DNA of 64,000 bases, taken from contig CM069878.1 in NCBI GenBank assembly GCA_036172665.1, forward strand, positions 21,586,501 through 21,650,500. The letters are read 5' to 3'. Made by a program: the position numbers and the translations under genes. This stretch comes from Prosopocoilus inquinatus. Taxonomy: Eukaryota; Arthropoda; Insecta; Coleoptera; Lucanidae. Below, piece after piece: positions 33,572-43,947 of the stretch (positions are counted from its first letter, which is position 1; the number at the start of each line of letters is the position of its first letter). Below the pieces are notes generated by a model. That model did not search any database, had not been told where the DNA came from, and saw only the letters and a program-made list of their open reading frames with translations.

Positions 33572-33614
33572 ATATATATATCTAAATACGAACCATCAAG
33601 TAACAACCTACATA

Positions 33615-34240
33615 TTAGTCAAATAATATGGAATTAGGTATTGGTCCGTTGTCTGAATTCATTAAATTGTTTTTATTTTTCCAAATAAAAATACTTTCGT
33701 AAGCATTTAACTCCCTATTATTTGAAACTTCCTTATTGAGTTTTAAATTATACCTGTAGTGACTTAAATGTTCTTTAAAGCGTGTTAATATATTTCTTTT
33801 TGTTTGTCCATTATATTTACTAGTACATTCGTTACACTTAACTTCATAAATTCCAGATTTCTGTTCAACATCTACTTTATCTTTCGGGTTTCCCAATAAA
33901 TTCTTTATGGTATTGTTAGTTGAAAAACCTAATCGTAAGTTTTGGATTTTAAAAATATGTTTTAAACTTTTGATGCACAACGGAGCGAAAGGCATTTTAA
34001 GAAATTTTCCTAGAGATGAAGTTGCCGGTAAAGTGCTAGAATTTTGGACCTGTTTCCTATAGCTAATCTTCCTAATCACATTATCTATAACCGTTATGAA
34101 CCACAACATTTTTAATATAATTAAATTCTTTATCATATCGGGGTTTAGAAAGTGGAAAAGAGAGTAATCTATTTACTAAAAAATTTAGAGCCGCGAGTTT
34201 GTGTTGTACAGAATGTTGAGATTCATTAATTATAAACCGG
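33615..34240 (-). pseudogene. Penelope-like element: RT C-terminus and GIY-YIG endonuclease
   Basis: The minus-strand frame ending at 33615 contains GIYEVKCNECTSKYNGQT followed by RFKEHLSHYRYN, the GIY-YIG nuclease module found at the C-terminus of Penelope-like retroelements (usually ..YIGQT.R...R..EH; here Y-N-G). Upstream residues (LRLGFSTNNTIKNLLGNPKD) are the linker between RT and nuclease. A further upstream piece in another frame, 34240-34140 (HKLAALNFLVNRLLSFPLSK), is Penelope RT C-terminal sequence, so there is a frameshift near 34140. The RT catalytic core is absent through 5' truncation. Its 3' non-coding part continues beyond the Gypsy insertion to the ribozyme-like motif near 25.1 kb. 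Confidence 0.85.
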
Positions 34241-34911
34241 CTTGTATTTATATCTTTACGATACTATTTTAGCTAATAGAGTACCGCCTTCTCTAAGTAA
34301 TCAGATTGATGACGATCACATCTGAAATCACAACAGAATACTCATGCGAGTCAAAATATTCGGAGCTTGATACATCCGGAGACAGCCAAGTTTCGGTCAG
34401 TCCAATAATGTGGAATTCAGAGTCACTAATATTTGATGTAAGTTGAAGATTTTTATTGCGTATGCTGCGAACGTTCTGACAATAACACTAGTAAAACTAG
34501 TACTGTTGGGTGATTTTAGTTTAAAGAAACAATTTTTGGAATGCCTTTAACATATTTAATTCCAATATTCTCTTCACCTTTCTTGATACGATCATTTAGT
34601 TCGGTCTTTAAACGACGGTATAATTCAATTTGCATCGCGGTGCGATCGAAGGACAGCGACACACCTTTGTATGCGTCGAGAGTTTTCAGTTTTGTGGCAT
34701 GCTGAATAAAAGCTTGGACCTGGTGTTCATCCTTCAGAGTGACTTTAATAGGGCGTGGAGTAACCCGATCGGAAGATAAAGGACCGAGGCGAAATATTTT
34801 AAGTTGATTGATTTCTTTTTCAACTGTAGGTGCAAGGAAAGTGAACAATTCGGAAAGAGATTTCGTATGTTGAACTATGCTGTTTTGTGTATAAACACTC
34901 AAATTCTTCAA
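34235..34911 (-). pseudogene. LINE ORF1 C-terminus and endonuclease N-terminus
   Basis: On the minus strand 34911-34516 encodes an ORF1p-type segment: FRLGPLSSDRVTPRPIKVTL, then LSFDRTAMQIELYRRLKTEL and IGIKYVKGIPKIV, as in Jockey/CR1-type ORF1 proteins. About 50 nt later 34480-34240 encodes the start of an apurinic-type endonuclease (VRSIRNKNLQLTSNI, IIGLTETWLSPDV, then REGGTLLAKIVS after a frame change). The element is cut off at about 34235 where Penelope sequence begins. The gap between ORF1 and endonuclease contains a stop and the TGTTATTGTCAGAACGT-type start of ORF2. Confidence 0.75.
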
Positions 34912-34929
34912 ACGAAAGTCTAGTCATAC

Positions 34930-36025
34930 TTACCATACAAGATTTAAACATAATCTCAGACCTGATTCCCATTCAACGTCTTTATAAGAAAAAGGTACAT
35001 TTTTCAGTGGCTGCAATTTTTTTAATGCTCTACCTTTAGAAATTAAAAATGCGTACGGCATTAAATATTCAAGAGAAAATTAAAATTGCTCTTGGAATGT
35101 ACCTGTTTTTTTTTTAATTATTGGGGTCTATTCTGTAACATTCATATGGACTTGATATTGCTATGTTTCAAGTGACCTTGCAAAATTCTCTTCAATTTGC
35201 GTTTTTTTTTTAATATGTTTCTGACGTTTATCAATATAAGATTGTCTTAATGTGATAAGGAATAAATTCTGTAACTGATCAGTCGTGATCGTACTTCGCA
35301 CTTAACGTGATATATGTACGTTGTGCCTGGTATTTAATAAGATAATAAATATTATTATTATTATATTTCCCGCGAGGACACATAATGGTGTGTTCTAGAG
35401 CCAGTAGCGAAAAAGAACATATTTATTTAGACCCCTTTTATTTCGAATAATCCTCATTATTTTTATTTGTGAAATTATTACACCCAATCTTATTTTTTCC
35501 AGAAAGCTACAGACAGTGCCGAAACGAACAGTCTGAATTACATAAAACCGGACTTGAGGCTAGATGTAACAAATGAAAGCAACTGAATTCGTAACACCTA
35601 GCCATAGTAAAATTGAAAGTGAACGCAATTATCATATCAACTGGGAGAGCATTCTGACCTCTGATATAATTTGTCTTACTTTTGATGTAATTACTCAGAT
35701 CTTGCAGTTTATTGTATGTACGCGTTATAGACTCACAAAACATAGATTCTAGGAATGAAAATAAAATAAAATAAATTTTATTGCATGACAACGTTATATA
35801 AATTTCCTCTTAACTTAAAAATTCCTCGAAATCGGGGAATTTCCTGGTTAGCTGAAAACATTGCTGGTGATGTGAGTTTATACTGAGTGGTTCAAAAATA
35901 ATGGGACACAGAGCAACGTTTAGATTTTTGATACAAAAATTTTGCGACTTAGCTAAACTCTCTTAGTGCAAAACTTGATAATAAAGGATATACAGAGGCT
36001 TAAAATCAAAATTTTCTTCAATATT
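34930..36025. other. Gene-free stretch
   Basis: AT-rich DNA without supported coding sequence. A (TTA)n-type tract near 35349-35363 may be a LINE tail. The 94-residue minus-strand frame at 35507-35791 has no recognisable family character. Confidence 0.35.
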
Positions 36026-36029
36026 TCTT

Positions 36030-36448
36030 ATAGCCGCATTCATAAAGAGCAGTAAATGATATGATTTATAAATGATTTCATTTATGTAAATGAAATGCTA
36101 AATCAGATGTCGAATTCACAAATCGAAAATATAGCACTTGTTCATCGATATATAAATCGTTTGATTTACCTGTTCTTTACTCTTGTTTTGATTATTTTCC
36201 CAAAAAAATAGTTGTTAATAATTAATACAAATTCAATGTGTCTTATAATATACTCTACTTAAAGTTTTTATTTAATTCTATTTAACTTTATTCCATAAAA
36301 GACCAGTTTATAAATTTAGCCATTTAGCTTCCGTTAAAGTTTTATTTAAATTACTAACAAATCAAACCTAAATGGACGATTTATAAATCATTACCAACTA
36401 CTAAACGGGGCATTTAATGTAAATGACGCTTTGTGAATACGACTGTTA
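36030..36448. repeat. MITE-like element with imperfect terminal inverted repeats
   Basis: TAGCCGCATTCATAAAGAGC at 36031 resembles, inverted, GCTTTGTGAATACGACTGTTA at 36429-36448. Internal ATGATTTATAAATGATTTCA and GATTTATAAATCATTACC also pair. Target duplication unclear; no ORF. Confidence 0.55.
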
Positions 36449-36449
36449 G

Positions 36450-37235
36450 AGTTCTTGATACATTGCCTTAAACAATGGCATCACATTACCAAAGTAAAAA
36501 ATTATGCAAAGAAACCGGCTAACTGAATAGTAGGTATGTTGTTTAACGAGTGACGAAAGTAACAGTTCTTTAAGCGAGGGAACCAGACGAGGCGAAGCCG
36601 AATTTGGTAATGTTCGCGAATTAAACACTACACATTTTCTATGACCCGATTTACTTTTCTGGTGGAGTACTGGGAAGGCTTATGTCACTTTCTGAATCAG
36701 AAATCATGATAAAGCTACGACGAACAGCTCAAGCTGACATTTAATAATGACGCGATACACCGACAGCAGACAACTAGACGGAGGTGAAAACTAGTCGGTT
36801 ACTTTCGTCTCTAGTGACAAAAGTTAACGTTGAGATTTTTCCTCACTAGTAACGGCAATCAAACATTCGCTGAAATATTCGGTGTGTTACGTGGTAACGA
36901 AAGGAGCGCGTTGGGCGTTTTGATCTACAGTTGTAGAACGTTGCATACATTTAAAGACGACTCTAGCTGGCTTATCAGCCGAATAACATACATTCCACTT
37001 AACCGGAACTTCTGACTTGAATGAACTTACAGGTGTTCTTTTTAATGTCCATGATTCCGGAGTTCGAAGACAAATCTCGAAAAAATAAGATTCATAACGC
37101 CAGCCAAGAGTTACAACTAAACTTACTTTTTGAAATTCTCATACGCGTTCCTAATCGTCAATTTGATGTAAATGTTCCGAACCGAAATAAAACGAATCCA
37201 AACAAAATAAATGTGAGGGATGAGGGAACGCAAAT
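36450..37235. other. Unassigned sequence with an internal similarity
   Basis: No gene recognised. The segment GTGTGTTACGTGGTAACGAA at about 36890 resembles TTTGTTATGTGGTATCGAAA at about 37270, with GCGCGTT following in both, so an old direct duplication of about 60 bp is possible. Confidence 0.3.
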
Positions 37236-37236
37236 C

Positions 37237-37675
37237 TTAAAAATGTGGCCCCATGTTGAATGCCAAAAAGTTTGTTATGTGGTATCGAAAGCAGCGCGTT
37301 ACGCCTATTGACCCACAGTTAGTGGGATTGCGCCAATCGTAACTTACCATGCCTCTAGAAGCAGGGTCGGTCGTTCTCTCGAGGACTACGATGTGAAGAA
37401 GAGTTGGATAACTGTGCCCACTCAGTGAAAGCGGGGTGGGGGGCTCAGAAGTTGTTATGATTAAGGGCGCCACCCACCAAATTTTATGCAACGCATTCGT
37501 AAAGAGTGATACACGACAGGAAAATGCACCCTGTATACTTCCTGAAGGTACAACTCCCCAGGACACGCTTCCCCAATAGTCACATGAAGATAAAAAAAGA
37601 ACAGAAGTGATCTTCGAGTTCTCTTCCGCAAACGTAAGCACCGCAAGCAAGAAGGTTTAAGTTCGCTCAAAAATA
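37237..37675 (+). other. Coding-like remnant, unrecognised
   Basis: Relatively GC-rich for the region. Plus-strand frames give protein-like stretches (LSESGVGGSEVVMIKGATHQ and, after one stop, KKRTEVIFEFSSAN) broken by stops near 37315, 37410 and 37580. A 137-residue minus-strand frame (37650-37237) overlaps it without recognisable character. It could be a decayed gene or a viral or TE fragment. I cannot name a family. Confidence 0.25.
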
Positions 37676-37901
37676 TTGTTTATTGTTCCACACAAATTGG
37701 ATCGTGAAATTTAACAACCCTGAATTCAAAGGGCGTTGATGCATCGGCGTGAGTACTCTCGCGTTGCTTACAGCCTCTTAACATTTAAGCAAAATATCAA
37801 AAATTAGATCGTGAAGCGTGCAGACCAAAATTAATGTGATACACAAATCAACCAAAACAGTATGGAGAAAAACTCCGAAATTACGTAAATTCGCTCACTG
37901 A

Positions 37902-38165
37902 CTTGAGGCAAAACAGTTAATAAAAAAAAAACTAGTAAAATGCGAAAAAATATGGGACATCAACAATGCAAATAAACTCTTTAAGAACGCAAAAAAACAA
38001 AAGTCTCTCTACGTTAGAATGGAAAGAAAAAATAATGTCCCTCTCGCCAAATTCGTCGATGTAAATAAATTCAGGCCAACTACAGACCCCGCCACTGTCG
38101 AAGCTTGTCTGCGTATCAAATCTCTCCACAACAAAAAAAAGCAAACATTACACTACATGAAATGA
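37902..38165 (+). other. Open coding-like frame of 87 codons, unrecognised
   Basis: The frame is open from after a TGA at 37899 to TGA 38163-38165 and lacks an ATG at its start. It is basic (KNAKKQKSLYVRMERKNN), then FVDVNKFRPTTDPATVEACL. Codon use looks more gene-like than the flanking DNA. Its stop overlaps, as ATGA (38162-38165), the ATG of a second coding-like frame. Family unknown; a decayed gene or viral or TE fragment. Confidence 0.3.
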
Positions 38166-38261
38166 CATATAACCCGTTTCCCAGGATGGAAGAGACTTAC
38201 GTAATCTCTTCGGGGTTTGATGTCGACGCGACGGAGGAATTCACATGTTACCGGGATGGTC

Positions 38262-38485
38262 TTAAGCTGAACGTCCACTAGGGCGGTTGGTCGGAGCGGC
38301 GCAGCGTGGTGCCAAAACGAAATGCATGTAAATCATAGGCATTTCGCACCGTGCCGCGTTTCACCCATTAGGGTGGGAGCGCGGCACCCATTAGGATGCG
38401 CCTCGATTCATTTACATGCACTTCGTTTGGGAGGCGCGCCGCGTCGGTCGTTCTGACCGACCGTCCTAGTGGACGCTCAGCTTTA
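38262..38485. mobile_element. Tourist-like MITE with TTA duplication (218 bp)
   Basis: The termini AGCTGAACGTCCACTAGGGC and its imperfect inverse (CCTAGTGGACGCTCAGCT) enclose 218 bp (38265-38482). TTA is duplicated at 38262-38264 and 38483-38485. The 3-bp TTA duplication fits PIF/Harbinger-mobilised MITEs. The interior is GC-rich. Confidence 0.82.
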
Positions 38486-38502
38486 CAGAAAATGAGAGTG
38501 GT

Positions 38503-38613
38503 TTAAACGAAGTGCAAACCAGAGCGAAAACATGCGCAGTGGCGCATTTGGATGTTCTCCTTATGGCTGTACCGCCACCGCGCCGTTTTCGCTCTGGTTT
38601 TCACACCGCTTTA
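38503..38613. mobile_element. Second small TTA-flanked MITE (105 bp)
   Basis: AACGAAGTGCAAACCAGAGC at 38506 pairs with the inverse of the right end (GCTCTGGTTTTCACACCGCT, ending 38610); about 22 of the first 26 positions match and pairing continues toward the centre. TTA is at 38503-38505 and 38611-38613. A compact Harbinger-type MITE, 20 bp from the preceding one. Confidence 0.75.
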
Positions 38614-38959
38614 TTCTCCGTCGACGGGCACGAGCATTTCGTGCAGACAGCTGAGATCGGAACGAGAATCACAAGATTAAGGCTAATCTGACCCACCTAA
38701 AAAAATATTTTCCCTTTTTTTCGGTACTAAAATTAACTTTTTGTTAATGAGTAATACATCAAAATGCGCACCTTTTAAATCTCTAGGGGGCTTAACTAAT
38801 TTCATTAGAGAAAGATTATAACCCATGTAATTTTGAAAAACACTATCTTTTAATTTCTTTTTTCCTATTTTCGATGTCTAAATAAACAAATTAAAAGAAA
38901 TTTATCAGTAGTAAAGATTGCATTTCTAATCTAATCCAAACTAATATTAATGTAAACAG

Positions 38960-39720
38960 GGTGTTCATGGGAAGCCGTTACAATAGCTAACTGTCTTATT
39001 TGTATTTTAAATTAGAAAAGTTTTAGGACTTCTCCTCTGTCAGACCTTTGTGAACTGTCATGATTCAAAATTTGTTTAAATTTAGTGCAAACTAAAACCC
39101 TTGGGTCCAAATATTGAAAGCGCGAAATGTTAAAATGTCTAATACCATTATTTACCAAATAATTCGCGACTTAGGAGTGGAATATTTTACGAAAATACTT
39201 AATTTGACATCCTAAACACGATACGCTAATAAAAAATATAATGTTCTATTTAAAAAAGTTGAAAACAACTGAAAATCTCGAAAATCTGACAGTCATTTGT
39301 TTCTCCGAGGGTACCATAAAATCGAGCAGGGAAGGTCCTGAAACTTTCCTGATTTAAGCTACTTTGTAAAATTTCAAATAAAAAAGTTAGGTATTGTAGC
39401 CATTTCCCGTGAACCCAAGATTTTGTTACTAATTCATTTCTAAAATAGTAGGTTTTGGGAGATGATAATTTAAAGATAATTAGTTTCACATCCTGAACGC
39501 GATGCGATGATAAAGAATCTAACATTCCATTTAAAAAATTTTAAAAGAAGTGAAAATTTCGAAAACCTGATTGTCATTTGTTTTTTTGAAAGTACCATAA
39601 AACCGAAGAGGAAAGGTCTTAAAACTTTCCTAATTTAAGTTACTTCATAAAAATACAAATAAGAAAGTTAGCTTTGGTCGCCGCTTCCCATGAAAACCCT
39701 GTATAAAATATAAATTGTTT
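38960..39720. repeat. Relative of the 7.2-8.5 kb dispersed repeat
   Basis: Shared blocks include CAGGGTGTTCATGGGAAGCC (compare TGTTCACGGGAAGCTG near 7309), GAAAATCTCGAAAA, GACAGTCATTTGT, TAAAACTTTCCTA and ACGCGATGCGATGATAAA. At least two tandem-like units (about 39170-39430 and 39440-39710) occur here. Non-coding. Confidence 0.55.
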
Positions 39721-39787
39721 AAATATCGTTTTTAATGTTAATATTTGTTTTAATAATTGAAGTTTGTTCTTGTCCGCTGAAAATTGT

Positions 39788-39951
39788 AAGTACAAAGTTT
39801 TCTTAAACTCGAACCGCACAGAAATATGAAGGGAAAACATTCAACGTTTCGCTATAGATTTATAGCTTCGAAGCTATAAATCTGTAGCGAAACGTTGAGT
39901 GTTTTCCATTTCATATTCCTGTCTGGTTCGAGATTAAAAAAACTTTGTACT
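39788..39951. repeat. Spacerless palindrome with 82-nt arms
   Basis: The centre of symmetry lies between 39869 and 39870 (AGCTTCGAAGCT). The inner 28 bases on each side match with one exception (CAACGTTTCGCTA(T/C)AG). Outward, CTCGAACC, AATATGAA and AAGTACAAAG are mirrored with scattered mismatches. There is no loop, so it could extrude as a cruciform. It may be the junction of two inverted repeat copies. Confidence 0.85.
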
Positions 39952-39959
39952 TATTCGTT

Positions 39960-40982
39960 TTAATGTTAATATTCGTATATTTCGAAATTTAACAATTGTT
40001 AGACCAAGAAAATGTGACCACTTAAACGGCATAATGTATTTAAAACAACGTACTAATAAGAAATATTGAAAGTCATTTCAGTTTTGATTAATTTATATAT
40101 TTACTTCAACTTTCTAATACACAGTCCAGTTCTACCAACCTTACAGAAAGTCAAAGATGTGTTACCATTTAAAGTTCGTCTAGCCTCGAGACACGCTGTA
40201 TTAGCAAAATCCTTAGTGGAAGCACGCCTTTGTCTCGGTTTGTTCTATTTATAGCCTAGCTGATTGAATTGCTTCACATACGCGCCAGGCCGAGCGAGAT
40301 CATTTATTGCGCTGAAAACCTTTTATTCACGCTTCGTTCGCACGAATTTTTCTCTCTTTCCTTGGCGGATTTTCTTGGGAGTTTACCTCCTAATTTGTTT
40401 ACGAAGGAAAGTTAGGAAAATGGTTAGAATTAATTCTTCCCTGGCTTTTGAAAAAGGCGATGTTTTCTTTTTTTTTGCGAAGCGTCCGAAATTGCATGGT
40501 TTGATGCAACAGCGTTTATGATCGGTGGGCAGACTACGCCTGACATTCTGTTCTCATTGGCTAATGCTTACTTAATATTTTTCGGTGATTGGTTGCGACG
40601 CATGGTCTCTTCTTTTTTCGTCCCTCTTCTTTTACGCGACATTCCGAACGAAGTTAAAAACAATCATGCTCATTGCTCCCTCCAAAGTGTGCGTACGTAA
40701 TTTGTGTGGGTGTCATCCCGTTTGTGTTAATAATAGTGTCAACTTGCTCCTGTTCGAAGAGTTCCAGCATCGGCTTTGGTTCGGCTTAATCCATGGTCAC
40801 TTCGGTAATAAATGTCGTACATTGGACAAGTGAATCAACAATTAGGGGAGTTAGTTCATTTCGGATGTTTTATATGCGCGTTTCTTTCCTTTATAGGCTT
40901 TTCTTTTCTCCCGTTCTTTTGTACTTCGTCGCCTAATCGTTTTCTCTACTCGCCCCGCCACACACGGGTTACCTCAGCGCCG
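39960..40982. other. Gene-free stretch beside the hAT element
   Basis: Short plus-strand frames (40066-41021) overlap one another in different phases and none shows a recognisable domain. The last ~100 bp (CGCCCCGCCACACACGGGTT) are GC-rich and continue across the hAT insertion at 44583 (CGGCTTCAGCGAGGCAGAAG), possibly a pre-insertion regulatory or 5' region. Confidence 0.3.
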
Positions 40983-41051
40983 GTGGCGCGCAGGACTGCC
41001 GTCGCAGTACATTTGTACTAAATTTAGTACATTTTGGAGGTTGCAGTACAT

Positions 41052-41384
41052 TATAGTCGGGCCGCCGAAGAAACGGAGTGATCACGCGCTGCTCTTGTGA
41101 CTCCGACACGGAAAGCCGTATTTACATCAAACACCAGAAATTACCACTTACCACTATTTTATTCAAATATTAAATTAAGTCTTAAGAAAGATTGATTAAT
41201 AATAACTCCAATTTATTAAAAATAAGAAAAATACGAACTACTGGAAATATGACCACGTTGTTACTCTGCAGAGTGACCGACACTGTAGGCTAGTGTAAAT
41301 CTGTCGGTACTTAGCTCACAGAAACAGCAATCACGTGTATATCACGCAGTTTTATTACTCCGTTTCTTCGGCGGCCCGACTCTA
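41052..41384. mobile_element. MITE with GTCGGGCCGCCGAAG ends and TA duplication
   Basis: AGTCGGGCCGCCGAAGAAAC then GGAGT at 41055 is matched by an inverse copy (ACTCCGTTTCTTCGGCGGCC) at 41357-41381. TA flanks both ends (41052-41053, 41383-41384). It sits in the left subterminal region of the hAT element, splitting a run of GTACA repeats. No ORF. Confidence 0.78.
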
Positions 41385-41791
41385 GTACATTTTATATTTT
41401 CTTACGTTGAATTTAGTACATAGTCTTTCACTAATTTTATGTATAAAAGTACAATTAATATGTTTTATTCAAGAATTGTCTGTTATACATATTTTTTATT
41501 ATAGGAATCCGTCTGACAATTCACTGATATTTGCTGCTTAAAAATGTATTGCGCCATCTATAAACTAAATGCGTCAACATGCGATGCAGGCGCAGGCATT
41601 TATTATTTTAACACCTCAACAGACGCAGATTTGAAGTTTTAAATCAGTTTTCTTTGACGTTATAAGGGACTTACTTCAGATCACATAACCGTTTAAGGTG
41701 AAAACTTTTTCCACAGCTTTTGTTTTCTGACATTTTTTGAATGTTGTGAAGCGGTCTAAATTTAGCGTCATCATTAGAATTGTTTTGAACA

Positions 41792-43947
41792 ATGGACAGG
41801 TAAGTTATTTTAATACATTTCCAATTTTATTTCCTATATCTATGTATATAATAGATTCTATTTATAATTTGTTTAGGAAGAGCACTTTATGAACATTTAT
41901 CGTATAATGATGGAAGCTCACTTTGAGTAGTTTTCACCATATTAAAAATATAATGCATTTATTTAAATAATATATTCATTTCATTTTATATTTCTGTAAA
42001 AAATAAGTTATTATATTATTTTATTCAGGTACATCAAAAGAACTAAGAAAGGAGAGTGTCTAGAGCCCACAACTTTGCCTAAGCCTCGTCCTGATTTGCA
42101 ACCCTCTACGTTCAAGTCCAGGATGGGTGAGGATCAAGATGTCGACACTGAAAGCGACTACTCTTCATCAACTGAGCAGAAAGTAAAGAGAACAAAGAAA
42201 ACTGTACGTAAGAGAAAATACGTGCAAAAATATGCCAGTCTATGGGAGACTGAATTTAAGTGGTGTCGAAATACTCCTAATAGTAGATTCGCGTATTGCA
42301 AAATTTTCAACAAAGAAATCAAGGGCAATCATGCTCACCTGGAAAGGCAAGAAAAAAATGCATTGCATAAAAAAATATGCTTAGCAAATCTGGCGTGGTG
42401 GCTATTGATGAGGCTTTACAAAAGTCATTAAGTAAAAATGTAAATGCAATCATTGCAGGAGAGTTAAAATTGGCCGCATTTCTAGCCGAACATGACATCT
42501 TTTAATGTGATGGAACATTTACCCAAACTGATACGGTCGATTTGTAAAGACTCAGAAATTGCGGCTGGATTAGAAAGTAGCAGAACAAAAACAACAAGCA
42601 TTATAAATAACACAGTAGGTCCTTTTGTTTCTAATAATATAGTCAGAGATTTAAACAAAACATTTTACTCAATAATAATTGATGAAACTACTGATATTTC
42701 AACAAAAAAATGTCTTGCTGTATTGTCACGTTATTTCAAAACAAATAAAGTTGTAGATTCGTTCTTGGTTTGTTGGAGTTAGAAAATGGTAGTACTGCAG
42801 GTAATATTCTTGATTGTATAATTAATTATTTAACATCAGTGGGTCTTAAAATAGAAAGTATGGCGGGGTTTGCTGCAGATAACTGTGCGACAATGATGGG
42901 ACAGTTAAATCGAGTCCAGGTATTATTAAAAGACAGGTTGCCGCATTTAGTAGTGGTTGGTTGCAGTTCTCACTTCTTTAATTTATGTTCTTATGCATGT
43001 ACTAAGATACCGAAAAATGTAGAAGATTTAGTCAAAGACATATACTCTCACTTTGCACATAGCAGCAAACAAATGAACATTTTGCAAGAATTTTAAAAAT
43101 TCTGCGAGTTAAAGCCTCATCAAGTTTTGCGACCATCAGAAACAACAAGTTGTTGATAGGGTATTAGAGCAATACGAAGCCTTGATATTATATTCTACGA
43201 ACACGGCATTTGAAGAATCATCAAGTAAAATAGATACGATTTTAGCTGCTCTAAAAAATAAAATAAATAAAATGTATCTGCAGTTTTTATCGTACATTTT
43301 AAAGTTAATTAACAATATTAACATTGAATTTCAGTAGGAGAGATCTCGACTGCATCAACTGTTGCCTCGCATTTCTTTAACTTACAAACAAATTTTGAAA
43401 AATTATCTCAAAACTGATTATGTAAATCAAACAGATTTAAATAAAGTACAAATCAGAAATCCTTCTAACTTTTTACTTTTAGAAAATGTTTATTATGGAT
43501 TTCAAGTTCAAGAAACGATGGCCAATAGTCAAGGAATTTGGTTAAATTGTTTAAATTTTTACATCAAATTGGCAGCACAAATAAAAGGTCGGTTTCCTTT
43601 ATGGAGTGAGTTACATACTGAACTGACATGGCTAGACCCAAAAATTTTCAGATAATAAAGCTGTTTCTATTATTCCCTTGGTAAGAAAATTTCCAAATAT
43701 GATCACTTTTTATGAAAACCTTAATACCGAATGGCGGTTATCTGAATTACCAGAAGATAGGTTCAATCAAAATATCGAATTGGAAAATTTAGTTCAAGAA
43801 CTGGGTTCTTGCAAAAATGCACTTGAAGAAGTAATGTTTCCACACCTCTACGAACTTTTGAAAAATATGTTATGTTTACCTCATGGCAGCGCTGCGGCTG
43901 AACGTGTATTTTCGTCATTCAATTCGCGAAAGAACGAAACTGTTTAG
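41792..43947 (+). pseudogene. hAT transposase (BED finger, RNase H-like core, dimerisation domain), broken
   Basis: A tiny first exon (41792-41799) with a GTAAGT donor joins an exon starting at 42029 (acceptor TTATTCAG) to give MDRYIKRTKKGE. A BED-type region follows (FAYCKIFNKEIKGNHAHLER, with one expected Cys as Phe). The core has YSIIIDETTDIS (about 42675, catalytic Asp) and GFAADNCATMMG (about 42868). The C-terminus has CLPHGSAAAERVFSSFNSRK, the hAT dimerisation motif, ending at 43947. Frame changes or stops near 42430, 42780, 43096 and 43655 inactivate it. The type resembles ZBED/SCAN-domain-associated hAT proteins. Confidence 0.85.

Larger units (their letters stand above)
27281..33575 (+). 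mobile_element. Complete Gypsy (Ty3-type) LTR retrotransposon carrying a macro-domain/CCCH ORF
   Basis: Two LTRs (27285-27605, 33249-33571) begin TGTGGCG and end GTAACA. The 4-bp ATAT at 27281-27284 and 33572-33575 is the target duplication. Internal order is gag, protease, reverse transcriptase, RNase H, integrase, then an extra ORF, the usual Gypsy order plus an insert in the env position. A purine tract (AAGAAGGGG) precedes the 3' LTR. By eye the LTRs differ by about 14 substitutions and one 2-bp indel, so insertion is not very recent. Two frame changes and several stop codons inactivate this copy. It is inserted in the Penelope-like element. Confidence 0.93.
38162..38691 (+). pseudogene. 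Coding-like ORF interrupted by two small MITEs, unrecognised
   Basis: ATG 38162 opens MTYNPFPRMEETYVISSGFD and the frame continues to 38264, where a TTA-flanked MITE (38265-38482) starts. Without that MITE and its extra TTA, the same frame resumes at 38486 (ENESGL) up to a second TTA-flanked MITE (38506-38610). Past that it is again in frame (FSVDGHEHFVQTAEIGT) to a TGA at 38689-38691. That frame is retained across both insertion sites suggests a real coding sequence before the insertions, about 67 codons. No family recognised. Confidence 0.4.

Noticed and set aside
37237..37650. 137-residue minus-strand ORF as a gene
   Set aside because: No signal peptide logic, domain or splice context, and the opposite strand has more protein-like frames. 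Probably a chance ORF in GC-richer DNA.
37400..37670. A Rel-homology (Dorsal-type) domain suggested by SESGVGGSEVVMI
   Set aside because: Only one short stretch resembles it, stops interrupt the frame, and the expected DNA-binding loop motif was not found.
40066..41021. Series of overlapping plus-strand ORFs upstream of the hAT element
   Set aside because: They occupy different phases, overlap each other and show no family motifs.
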